Source: CAWHOW01 sp050013795
GTDB lineage: Bacteria > Bacteroidota > Bacteroidia > Bacteroidales > CG2-30-32-10
Assembly (NCBI GenBank): GCA_050013795.1
Contig: JBEKEO010000131.1
Coordinates: 1 to 8,687, forward strand
DNA length: 8,687 nucleotides
Reading direction: 5' to 3'
The notes below the pieces were generated by a model. The model searched no databases, was not told the origin of the DNA, and saw nothing but the letters and a program-made list of their open reading frames with translations. The position numbers and the translations under genes are program-made. This document shows positions 1-6,391 of this stretch, piece after piece. How positions within the stretch are numbered: position 1 is the first letter of the stretch; each line of letters starts with the position of its first letter.

Positions 1-547
1 GTATCCATGAATTGGTATCAACCGGAATTTCCCATTTCACGCTGCCATCTTCGCCATTAATGCAAATAACATATCCACCGAATTCTCCGTGAAGTGTTTC
101 GTACTTACCATCATTATCTATATCGGCTATCGTTGGCGGTGAATCGCTGCCGCGAGTAGGTGTTTCCCATTTTACCCTGCCGGTAATTCCGTTAAAGCAA
201 AACGTTGTGGGGTTGCACGAACTAGCAACAATAACTTCAAGCGTATCATCATTGTCAACATCAAATATGGTTGGTGCGGCATCATTGCATCCTTCGGCGC
301 CGGCAGGGTGAGTGTTGTATTTCCATAGCAATGACCCATCTTCAGCATTTAAAGCATAAACACAACTATCGTTACGGTAACATCCGAAAACAATTCCAAG
401 CTTTCCGTTTTTGCCAATATTAGCTGCTACGGGTTGCCCGTATGAAGCATCGTGTGTGTTATACCACCATTTAATATGCGGGCTTTGAGCAAACCCGCTG
501 CTAAAGCCAATAATGGCGAGCATCAGGATAATAAATAGTTTTTTTAT
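1..547 (-). CDS. Secreted beta-propeller protein with FG-GAP/VCBS and PQQ-like repeats, N-terminal part (cut by window edge)
   Basis: Reading leftward from 547 gives 182 open codons that run off the window. Residues 1-21 are a signal peptide: KK, then a hydrophobic core (LFIILMLAIIGF), then SSGFAQ, with cleavage likely after Ala20. The rest is propeller-like. Two acidic calcium-loop motifs of the FG-GAP/VCBS type, DVDNDD (96-101) and DIDNDG (142-147), each follow a P-T-I strand. They alternate with PQQ-like strands ending in Gly-x-hydrophobic-x-Trp (about 62-76, 115-127 and 158-172). Such proteins are exported surface or secreted proteins, often with a C-terminal sorting domain; that end lies outside the window, so ligand and role are unknown. 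The start is a problem. The codon that gives a normal signal peptide is ATA (547-545). The only nearby ATG (523-521) would leave a very short leader. TTG codons at 619-617 and 604-602 lie at or before the predicted transcription start. Confidence 0.75.
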   Translation of the reverse strand, partial: MKKLFIILMLAIIGFSSGFAQSPHIKWWYNTHDASYGQPVAANIGKNGKLGIVFGCYRNDSCVYALNAEDGSLLWKYNTHPAGAEGCNDAAPTIFDVDNDDTLEVIVASSCNPTTFCFNGITGRVKWETPTRGSDSPPTIADIDNDGKYETLHGEFGGYVICINGEDGSVKWEIPVDTNSWI

Positions 548-606
548 AGCAATTGCTTTTGGTAAATTGTTAATACTGTTAACAGGTATTGATTTAGAAT
601 TCAAAA

Positions 607-614
607 CAAATGTA
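607..614 (-). promoter_or_regulatory. Bacteroidota -7 promoter element (TACATTTG) of the propeller gene
   Basis: On the minus strand the sequence TACATTTG matches the Bacteroidota consensus TAnnTTTG exactly. It would place transcription start near 600, leaving a leader of about 50 nt before the ATA at 547. No well-placed -33 TTG is visible: the nearest TTG triplets lie 15 and 23 nt upstream of the element. The element lies between the 21-bp array and the gene, so the array sits just upstream of this promoter. Confidence 0.5.
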
Positions 615-662
615 ATCAATTATATTATACAAGCATACAAGGTTTGCGCTTTAGAGTTAGGC

Positions 663-1007
663 GCTTGCGCACGAGAATTTGAACCTTGGGCACAAGAATT
701 TGGTTCTCGCGCATGACGTTGAGCATCTCGCGCACGACATTGAGCATCTCGCGCACGACATTGAGCATCTCGCGCACGACATTGAGCATCTCGCGCAAGA
801 CGTTGAGCACCTCGCGCACGACGATGAGAGTCTCACGCATGACGTTGAGGGTCTCGTGCACGACGTTGAGTATCTCGCGCAAGACGTTGAGCATCTCGCG
901 CACGACATTGAGCACCTCGCGCACGACATTGAGTATCTCGCGCATGACGTTGAGCACCTTGCGCACGACGTTGAGCACCTTGCGCACGACGTTCCGTGTC
1001 TCACGCA
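663..1007. repeat. Minisatellite of about 16 tandem 21-bp units, GC-rich
   Basis: Fourteen complete units start at 705, 726, 747 and so on every 21 bp to 978. A partial unit runs 999-1007, and two degenerate units occupy 663-704. A unit begins TCTCGCGCA and continues YGACRTTGAG then CA. The units at 726, 747 and 768 are identical, and the edges are the most diverged, as expected for expansion by slippage or unequal crossover. The unit is about 57% G+C against an AT-rich background. Because 21 is a multiple of three and the unit lacks stops in most frames, the array stays open in two frames on each strand, but those ORFs start only with TTG or GTG. If either strand is coding, the product would be a pure heptad repeat. 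There are no spacers, so this is not a CRISPR. Function unknown; coding status unresolved. Confidence 0.95.
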
Positions 1008-1098
1008 AATAAGCCGGAATTGAATTTAAACGCCTTTAATCTAATCGCTTATCACGCAACGCTTACTGCAATCTTGTTAAGTTTCAAGAATTAAGTTA

Positions 1099-1123
1099 CT
1101 GCTTCCTGCCGCTGCCTCCTGCC
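1099..1123. repeat. Short CTGC/CTGCC direct-repeat run downstream of rsgA
   Basis: CTGC (1099) and CTGCC (1106, 1112, 1119) recur every 6-7 bp inside a pyrimidine-rich tract that runs up to the rsgA stop codon. On the minus strand this is a GGCAG-rich purine run immediately downstream of rsgA. Similar CTGCC or GGCAG runs are common in Bacteroidota intergenic regions (recalled, not checked). The remainder of 1008-1136 shows no gene and no convincing hairpin-plus-U-tract terminator. Confidence 0.45.
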
Positions 1124-1136
1124 TACTTTCTCCAAT

Positions 1137-2072
1137 TCACTCCCATTCCTGGCTTTTCTCAATGCCTTTATCGTTAAGCATGCCAAGGTAGTTATGGTAG
1201 CGTCCGGCATTAATTTCCCCCTGTTCAAGCGCCTGCAATACAGCACAGCCGGGTTCGTGTATGTGTGTGCAGTTGTAGAATTTGCATTGGGGAAGAAGAG
1301 CCCTCATTTCGGGGAAATATCCGGCTATCTCTTCGGGCTTAACATGTATCATCCCAAGTTCCTTGATGCCGGGTGTATCGATAATAAAGCCGCCGAACGA
1401 CAGGGAATGCATTTCAGCAAAAGTGGTAGTGTGTTGTCCTTTTAAATGGTATGCTGAAATCACACCAAGCTTAAGGTTCAGTCCGGGCTGTATGGCATTA
1501 ATAAGTGCCGATTTACCAACCCCCGAGTGTCCAAGAAACAAGCTGATTTTACCTTTTAAAATTCCTTCCAACTCATCAAGTCCGGAATGCTTGTGGGCAG
1601 AAGTGACTATGCATTTATAACCAATGCTCTCGTAAACACTTCTCAGTTCTTCAAGGTATGTGAAAAAATCATCGGGGTACAGGTCGGATTTATTGAAAAC
1701 AATAAAAGCAGGGATATGATATTCTTCCGCAGTAACAAGGAATCTGTCAATAAAACCCGTTGAAGTGCGCGGAAAGGCAAGAGTAACAACTATTATGGCG
1801 CGATCAATGTTACATGCAATGATATGCTGGCGCTTTGAAAGTTTGGTGGATTTACGGACTATGTAGTTATTTCTGTCTTCTATTTTATTTATGATCCCAA
1901 AGCTTTCGCCTGACTTCGATTCAAACTCTACTTTGTCGCCCACAGAAATAGGGTTGGTGCTGCTCAACCCTTTAATCTTGAAATTTCCTTTCAGCTTGCA
2001 TTCAAAACGCTTGCCATCGCTGGACATAACAGTGTACTGGCTTCCAGTAGACTTAGTAACTATTCCTTTCAT
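1137..2072 (-). CDS. rsgA: Ribosome small-subunit biogenesis GTPase RsgA
   Basis: A protein of 311 residues, normal for the family. RsgA is a circularly permuted GTPase that acts on the 30S subunit during late maturation. An N-terminal OB-fold (about 1-75) is followed by GTPase motifs in the permuted order: NKSD (127-130, G4), TSA (157-159, G5), GHSGVGKS (181-188, P-loop G1), TTTF (215-218, G2) and DTPG (232-235, G3). The C-terminal zinc site C-x4-C-x-H-x5-C is intact (Cys263, Cys268, His270, Cys276). The frame is open upstream to an ATG at 2102, but the ATG at 2072 is preferred. It overlaps the dprA stop as ATGA (2072-2069), and translation from there begins MKGIVTKSTGSQYTV, directly at the OB-fold. 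It is probably translated by coupling to dprA on a shared transcript. Confidence 0.96.
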   Translation of the reverse strand: MKGIVTKSTGSQYTVMSSDGKRFECKLKGNFKIKGLSSTNPISVGDKVEFESKSGESFGIINKIEDRNNYIVRKSTKLSKRQHIIACNIDRAIIVVTLAFPRTSTGFIDRFLVTAEEYHIPAFIVFNKSDLYPDDFFTYLEELRSVYESIGYKCIVTSAHKHSGLDELEGILKGKISLFLGHSGVGKSALINAIQPGLNLKLGVISAYHLKGQHTTTFAEMHSLSFGGFIIDTPGIKELGMIHVKPEEIAGYFPEMRALLPQCKFYNCTHIHEPGCAVLQALEQGEINAGRYHNYLGMLNDKGIEKSQEWE

Positions 2073-3166
2073 GCCAACTGGTATATTTTGCCCGGAAGGC
2101 ATTTGATCATTCCATTGAATTCAAGGTTCAGCAGTACGGCAGCAGCTTTGCTTGCCTGAAGTTTGGCTTTAATGCTTATCATATCCACCGACATGGAGCC
2201 TTCATTGAGCAGGTCGACTATCTTCTTTTCTTCATCGGAAAGCTCAAGAAATAATTTCTTCTGGACGTTAGCAGGTTTCTTTTCCTTTTTGGTTTCCCAT
2301 CCTATCTGGTAAATAATATCCTCAGCCGAGGCGACAAGGGCGGCTTTATTCGTTTTGATAAGATTATTGCAACCTTCGGAATAATGGTCGCCCGACCTGC
2401 CGGGCACGGCAAATACATCGCGACTGTAACTATTGGCAATATCGGCTGTGATAAGAGCACCGCCTTCTTTGGCTGCTTCGATTACCACTATTGCATCGCA
2501 CATGCCTGCCACTATCCTGTTTCTCTTAGGAAAATTTTCCGGAAGGAATGTAGTATCACTCATAAAATCGGTAAGCAACCCACCCTGGGTTAACATCTTT
2601 TCAGCTGTGGCTTTATGCGTTGACGGATAAAGCCTGTTAAGAGGATGCCCAAGTACGCCAATAGTGTTAAGACCGAATTCCAGCGCAGTGCGGTGAGCAT
2701 GGACATCTATGCCGTATGCAAGCCCGCTGATGATGAGCACATCGTGAGGAGTCAATCCTTCAACGATGTCGTGGCAAATCTTTTTCCCGTACTCAGTTGC
2801 ATTGCGCGTGCCAACTATCCCTATCACTTTATTCACATTCATATCGGCATTGCCTTTGTAATAGAGCATCACTGGACTGTCCACACAATGTTTCAGACGT
2901 TCGGGATAACCTTTATCTAAATAGAAAAGAGTGGTGATCTTATGCTTCTCGATAAACTTTATTTCTTTTTCGGCTCTTCCAAGAACACTATGTTTGGTAA
3001 TAGCTTCGGCAAGGGTTTGACCCACGCCCGGGATTTTAAGCAATGCTGCTTTCTTTTCTTTGAAAACGGCTTCAACCCCACTGCAATAGGCAATAATCTT
3101 CTTAGCATTGACATCGCCTACACCAGGTATTAAAGTTATTCCTATCTTGTATAGCAGATCAGACAT
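2069..3166 (-). CDS. dprA: DNA-processing protein DprA (Smf)
   Basis: A protein of 365 residues with the full DprA architecture. DprA binds incoming single-stranded DNA in the cytoplasm, protects it and loads RecA; it is needed for natural transformation but also occurs in bacteria not known to be competent. The N-terminal region (1-60) has two helix-hairpin-helix-like IPGVG turns (13-17 and 45-49). The Rossmann-like core shows GTRNATEYG (119-127), SGLAYGID (147-154), FPKRNRIVAG (212-221) and EGGALITAD (234-242). The last 60 or so residues form a winged-helix-like domain (DEEKKIVDLL onward), the usual C-terminal extension. The stop shares ATGA with the rsgA start. Upstream on the minus strand, a weak -7-like TAATTTAG (3196-3189) deviates from TAnnTTTG at one position. 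No competence genes are visible nearby. Confidence 0.96.
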   Translation of the reverse strand: MSDLLYKIGITLIPGVGDVNAKKIIAYCSGVEAVFKEKKAALLKIPGVGQTLAEAITKHSVLGRAEKEIKFIEKHKITTLFYLDKGYPERLKHCVDSPVMLYYKGNADMNVNKVIGIVGTRNATEYGKKICHDIVEGLTPHDVLIISGLAYGIDVHAHRTALEFGLNTIGVLGHPLNRLYPSTHKATAEKMLTQGGLLTDFMSDTTFLPENFPKRNRIVAGMCDAIVVIEAAKEGGALITADIANSYSRDVFAVPGRSGDHYSEGCNNLIKTNKAALVASAEDIIYQIGWETKKEKKPANVQKKLFLELSDEEKKIVDLLNEGSMSVDMISIKAKLQASKAAAVLLNLEFNGMIKCLPGKIYQLA

Positions 3167-3251
3167 TGAATATAAGCAGATTGATGGGCTAAATTAAAGA
3201 ATTTAATTTATATGTCCGGAATTAATATGCGCAATGATTTGTTTAGATTTT

Positions 3252-3259
3252 TAACTTTG
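3252..3259 (+). promoter_or_regulatory. Bacteroidota -7 promoter element (TAACTTTG) of the LptF/LptG permease
   Basis: TAACTTTG matches TAnnTTTG exactly and ends 16 nt before the ATG at 3276, so transcription would start near 3266 and the leader would be only about 10 nt. No TTG is found at the usual -33 distance; one at 3239-3241 is too close. The placement argues against the TTG codon at 3267 as start, because that codon would lie at the very 5' end of the message. Confidence 0.5.
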
Positions 3260-3275
3260 CACTGAATTGACAGAG

Positions 3276-4361
3276 ATGGATTACAAAAAACTGGATTCAT
3301 ATATTATTAAGAAATTTCTGGGGACATTCTTTTATGCCATTGCCCTCATTATTATAATTGTAATCATTTTTGATATATCCGAAAAGATTGATGATTTCAT
3401 TGAAAAGCATGCACCACTCAGTGAGATCATATTTGTTTATTACCTGAATTTTATTCCCTATTTCGTTAACCTGTTCAGCCCGTTGTTTACCTTTATTGCT
3501 GTTATTTACTTTACATCGCGAATGGCGAGCAACACTGAGATCATTGCTATACTTAGCAGCGGTATCAGTTTCCGAAGGATGCTAAGACCTTATATCATTT
3601 CAGCTGTCTTTCTTGCATTACTCTCATTTGTCCTTTCCAACTTTATTATACCTCATGCAAATAAAAGGAGAATGGAGTTTGAATTTTCCTATTTTCGAAA
3701 TGTCCGGCGCACAAATGAAATGAATATACATATGCAGATCAATCCCGGCACCTATATATACGCCGAACATTATGATGCTGAACCCAACAATACTGCATAT
3801 CATTTTTCGATGGAAAAGATAAACAGCAAAGGGCTTTATTACAAGTTGATCAGTGATGCCGCCAAATGGGATAGCACTAAAGGTTCATGGGTTATTGAAA
3901 ATTATTTCATACGCAAAATTGACGGACTTAAAGAGTCTTTAAAAAGTGGAAGGAAACTTGATACTGTCATTAACTTAAAACCTTTTGACTTCCTTGAAAA
4001 CAGGCTGGATATTGAAACTATGGATTTCTCGGAGTTGAATAAATACATCAGTAAAGAAAAACTAAAGGGTTCTGAAGACCTCTCTTTTTATCAATTGGAA
4101 AAGCATAAGCGTATAGCGTTTCCTTTTGCAACCGTAGTTCTAACGCTTATAGGGGTATCATTATCAAGCCGGAAAATGAGGGGTGGAATTGGTCTTCACC
4201 TGGGCGCAGGAATTACACTTAGTTTTGCATTTATACTTTTTATGCAGATTTCAACAACGTTCACCACTAATGGAAATCTTCCGGCGGTTATAGCTGTATG
4301 GATACCAAATGTAATATTTGGCGCTTTAAGCTGGTACTTATTAAGAATTGCCCCGAAATAA
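3276..4361 (+). CDS. LptF/LptG-family LPS export permease (YjgP/YjgQ)
   Basis: A protein of 361 residues, the usual length. This family forms the membrane part of the LptB2FG transporter, which extracts lipopolysaccharide from the inner membrane and passes it to the periplasmic Lpt bridge. The six-helix layout is visible: hydrophobic segments at about 15-33, 53-80 and 104-126, a large periplasmic domain (about 130-265), then segments at about 279-297, 307-327 and 336-356. Family hallmarks include the amphipathic start (YIIKKFLGTFFYAI), the TSRMASNTEIIAILSSGISF stretch (80-99, the coupling region) and the FPFATVVLTLIGVSLSSRK stretch (282-300). I cannot tell LptF from LptG; Bacteroidota often encode the two at separate loci. 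An in-frame TTG lies nine bases upstream (3267), but the ATG fits the promoter better. It is divergent from dprA and convergent with the TlpA gene. Confidence 0.92.
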   Translation: MDYKKLDSYIIKKFLGTFFYAIALIIIIVIIFDISEKIDDFIEKHAPLSEIIFVYYLNFIPYFVNLFSPLFTFIAVIYFTSRMASNTEIIAILSSGISFRRMLRPYIISAVFLALLSFVLSNFIIPHANKRRMEFEFSYFRNVRRTNEMNIHMQINPGTYIYAEHYDAEPNNTAYHFSMEKINSKGLYYKLISDAAKWDSTKGSWVIENYFIRKIDGLKESLKSGRKLDTVINLKPFDFLENRLDIETMDFSELNKYISKEKLKGSEDLSFYQLEKHKRIAFPFATVVLTLIGVSLSSRKMRGGIGLHLGAGITLSFAFILFMQISTTFTTNGNLPAVIAVWIPNVIFGALSWYLLRIAPK

Positions 4362-4371
4362 AAGTTTTATT
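4357..4371. other. 15-bp inverted repeat spanning both convergent stop codons
   Basis: AATAAAA, G, TTTTATT is a perfect inverted repeat with a one-base centre. It contains the permease stop (TAA, 4359-4361) and overlaps the stop of the opposing TlpA gene (reverse complement of 4370-4372). A one-base centre cannot form an ideal hairpin and the stem is all A/T, so I do not call it a terminator, although A/T-rich symmetry between convergent genes could weakly serve both strands. Confidence 0.35.
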
Positions 4372-5548
4372 ATTTTATAATTTCTGCAACTTTTGCAGCA
4401 AGCGAATCGCCTCGAAGCTTTTTTGCTACTATCTTTCCTTCTTTATCGAGCAACAAGGTGAACGGTATTTCCTGCACATCATAAAGTTTTACTACAGGGG
4501 AAGTCCAAAAATGAAGATCACTGACTTCTGTCCAGGTAAGTTTATCAACTTTGATGGCCGCTTTCCATGCTTCCATTTCTTTATCGAGCGATACTCCGAA
4601 TATAGTAAAGTTTTTATCTTTAAACTTGTTGTATAACTTCACCATACTTCTGTTTTCAGCCCTGCAGGGCGCACACCACGAAGCCCAGAAATCAATCAGC
4701 ACATATTTTCCCTTAAAAGAAGATAATGAAACAGATTTCCCCTCAGGTGTTTCTAGGGTAAAATCAGGGGCAATGGCTCCTATTGCAAGTTTGCTTTCTG
4801 CAAGTTCCTGTTCGGCTTTTATCTTTTTATAATCGGCAACACGCTTATGAAGGTCCTGCGAATGAGGATTATCAGGATAAGTTGTAATCAACGCCTTATC
4901 CAGTTTATCGAAATAGGCAAAGTCATCTTTATTGTTTGCTTTAAATACTTCCTGCCTGCCAAACTGCTGATAAAGGGCAATAATACTTGCAAGGGAATTG
5001 GTGTTCTTATCAATAAAATCTTTAAGGGTGTTCTTGTATTCAGCGAATATCTTCTTAAAAGTACTATCAATAGAAGCTTTTATTTGAGCATAATTATCCT
5101 TTTTTTTGCTGTTTAAATAAACATGTGTAATGGAATCAAGTTTGTCATCGTAAAACAGCATTCTATTCTTTAACTCTCTTGTTTGAGAAGAGCCAACAGA
5201 ACCGGAAACATTGTAACTTCTTGCCAGTTGACGGGCATCAGCTGTAAGATCGATAGTTTCGCCTTTATCAATAAGAAGAGTAACAAAATTATTCTTTTTG
5301 ATCATGATAATATAAAAGCCTATTTCTTTTGGCTTCACTTTGAAATAGAAATCACCGTCTTCATTTACAACAGCAGAATCAATGCTCTTCATGCTGTATA
5401 ATGTAAGCTCTTTAAGGTAAACGGAATCTCTTTTTGTATTTGTGAGTTTCCCGCGAATTACAAAACTGTTTTTATCGGCTTTATTACCGCCACAGCCGGA
5501 TAATAAAACAATAAGAATTAAAGGGAAAAAATATATTATTCTTTTCAT
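4370..5548 (-). CDS. TlpA-like thiol-disulfide oxidoreductase lipoprotein with DUF4369-type N-terminus
   Basis: A protein of 392 residues. A lipoprotein signal peptide ends in the lipobox LSGC with acylated Cys19, so the protein is anchored in the envelope. Residues about 28-120 resemble the beta-rich DUF4369 domain common in Bacteroidota TlpA-type proteins (VIRGKLTNTKRDSVYLKEL). A helical linker follows (about 120-250). The C-terminal domain (about 255-392) is a TlpA/ResA-type thioredoxin fold: APDFTLETPEGKSVSLSSFKG, then WCAPC (291-295, redox Cys292 and Cys295) and the cis-proline region EIPFTLLLD (Pro362). Such proteins reduce or exchange disulfides in the periplasm; the substrate cannot be deduced here. 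It starts 21 nt after the nucleoside phosphorylase stop, so it probably belongs to the lpxK transcript as its last gene. I see no promoter in that 21-nt gap. Confidence 0.92.
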   Translation of the reverse strand: MKRIIYFFPLILIVLLSGCGGNKADKNSFVIRGKLTNTKRDSVYLKELTLYSMKSIDSAVVNEDGDFYFKVKPKEIGFYIIMIKKNNFVTLLIDKGETIDLTADARQLARSYNVSGSVGSSQTRELKNRMLFYDDKLDSITHVYLNSKKKDNYAQIKASIDSTFKKIFAEYKNTLKDFIDKNTNSLASIIALYQQFGRQEVFKANNKDDFAYFDKLDKALITTYPDNPHSQDLHKRVADYKKIKAEQELAESKLAIGAIAPDFTLETPEGKSVSLSSFKGKYVLIDFWASWCAPCRAENRSMVKLYNKFKDKNFTIFGVSLDKEMEAWKAAIKVDKLTWTEVSDLHFWTSPVVKLYDVQEIPFTLLLDKEGKIVAKKLRGDSLAAKVAEIIK

Positions 5549-5569
5549 GTTCTGTTATTGTGACATCAT

Positions 5570-6391
5570 TTATAATGAAGAAATCAATTCTTTCATCAGC
5601 AGCGTCATTTTCTTTTCTGCTTCGTTAGCTACTTTTATCACTTCTTCATGTGAAACTTCAACTATTTTGCCGGGAACGCCAAGATCAGTAATTATAGAAA
5701 TAGCAAAGCAGGGAATTGACATATGCCTGGCAACAATCACTTCAGGAACAGTTGACATGCCAACAGCATCAGCACCTGTGTTTCTCATCCTTGAATATTC
5801 TGCAGGGGTTTCAAAGCAAGGACCAGAGACAGAAGCATACACACCTGTCTGAAATTTTATCTTAAGTTTCTTTGCAATGTCAGCCGCTTTTTTAATCATT
5901 ATCTTGTCATAGGCTTCGCTCATATCAGGGAAGCGGGGACCTAGTTCTGGATAGTTTGCCCCCATTAAAGGATTATCGGGTAAAAGATTAATATGGTCGG
6001 TAATGATCATCAGATCACCAATTTCAAAATCGGGATGTACACCACCGCTTGCGTTGCTTACAAACAATTTCTCAATTCCCAGAAACTTCATCACCCTAAC
6101 AGGGAAAGTCAGTTCCTGCATAGTATAACCTTCATAAAAATGAAAACGTCCCTGCATGGCCACCACTCTTTTCCCACCAAGTAATCCAAAGATAAGTTTG
6201 CCGGAATGCCCTTCAACTGTTGAAACCGGGAAGTTGGGTATGGCCTCGTATGCCATAACATGTTTAATGACTATTTCGTTCACTAATCCGCCAAGCCCGG
6301 TTCCAAGAATAATTCCGATCTCAGGTTTTATGCTGATATTCTTTTGAATAAATTCAGTCGTTTCTTTTATTTTTTCCAGCATTTTCAACAT
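5570..6391 (-). CDS. Purine nucleoside phosphorylase (trimeric, PNP/MTAP family)
   Basis: A protein of 273 residues. It catalyses phosphorolysis of purine nucleosides to the free base and (deoxy)ribose 1-phosphate in cytoplasmic purine salvage. The trimeric PNP signatures are all present: phosphate loop GTGLGG (30-35), EGHSGKL (60-66), QGRFHFYEGY (80-89), SNASGGV (112-118), GPCFETPAE (190-198, Glu194 equivalent to human Glu201) and GMSTVPEVIVARH (211-223), plus His248 for the ribose 5'-OH. Where human PNP has the base-contacting Asn243 (ITNK), this protein has Asp236 (ITDL). This could broaden the substrate range towards adenosine, although it may be normal in Bacteroidota. The first ATG (6391) overlaps lpxK by 38 bp. 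A second ATG at 6382 (MLEKIKETTEFI) is an equally good start with a 29-bp overlap. Either way it is translationally coupled to lpxK. Confidence 0.95.
   Translation of the reverse strand: MLKMLEKIKETTEFIQKNISIKPEIGIILGTGLGGLVNEIVIKHVMAYEAIPNFPVSTVEGHSGKLIFGLLGGKRVVAMQGRFHFYEGYTMQELTFPVRVMKFLGIEKLFVSNASGGVHPDFEIGDLMIITDHINLLPDNPLMGANYPELGPRFPDMSEAYDKIMIKKAADIAKKLKIKFQTGVYASVSGPCFETPAEYSRMRNTGADAVGMSTVPEVIVARHMSIPCFAISIITDLGVPGKIVEVSHEEVIKVANEAEKKMTLLMKELISSL

Noticed and set aside
513..716. Plus-strand ORF of 67 codons
   Set aside because: It overlaps the signal peptide and promoter region of the minus-strand propeller gene, then runs into the degenerate repeats; it shows no family features.
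663..1007. CRISPR array
   Set aside because: Units are contiguous 21-bp copies with no unique spacers, and no cas genes are nearby.
657..1023. Open frames at 657-1004 (minus), 679-1023 (plus) and 686-1012 (plus) as genes
   Set aside because: They are a by-product of a repeat unit that is a multiple of three and lacks stops. All begin with TTG or GTG, and the first and third have Cys/Ser/Arg-rich or Ser/Thr/Arg-rich repeats with no plausible fold.
1082..1100. Direct repeat TTAAGTT near a weak TCTTG/CAAGA stem as an rsgA terminator
   Set aside because: The stem is only about five base pairs and no U-tract follows on the minus strand.
2069..3166. A competence or DNA-uptake island around dprA
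   Set aside because: No ComEC, ComF, pilin or nuclease genes are visible; the neighbours are ordinary housekeeping genes.
5570..6391. Methylthioadenosine phosphorylase instead of purine nucleoside phosphorylase
   Set aside because: The Asp at the base-contact position is reminiscent of MTAP, but GPCFETPAE, GMSTVPEVIVARH and the following SHEEV segment match PNP, and the MTAP-type ATDYDCW motif is absent.
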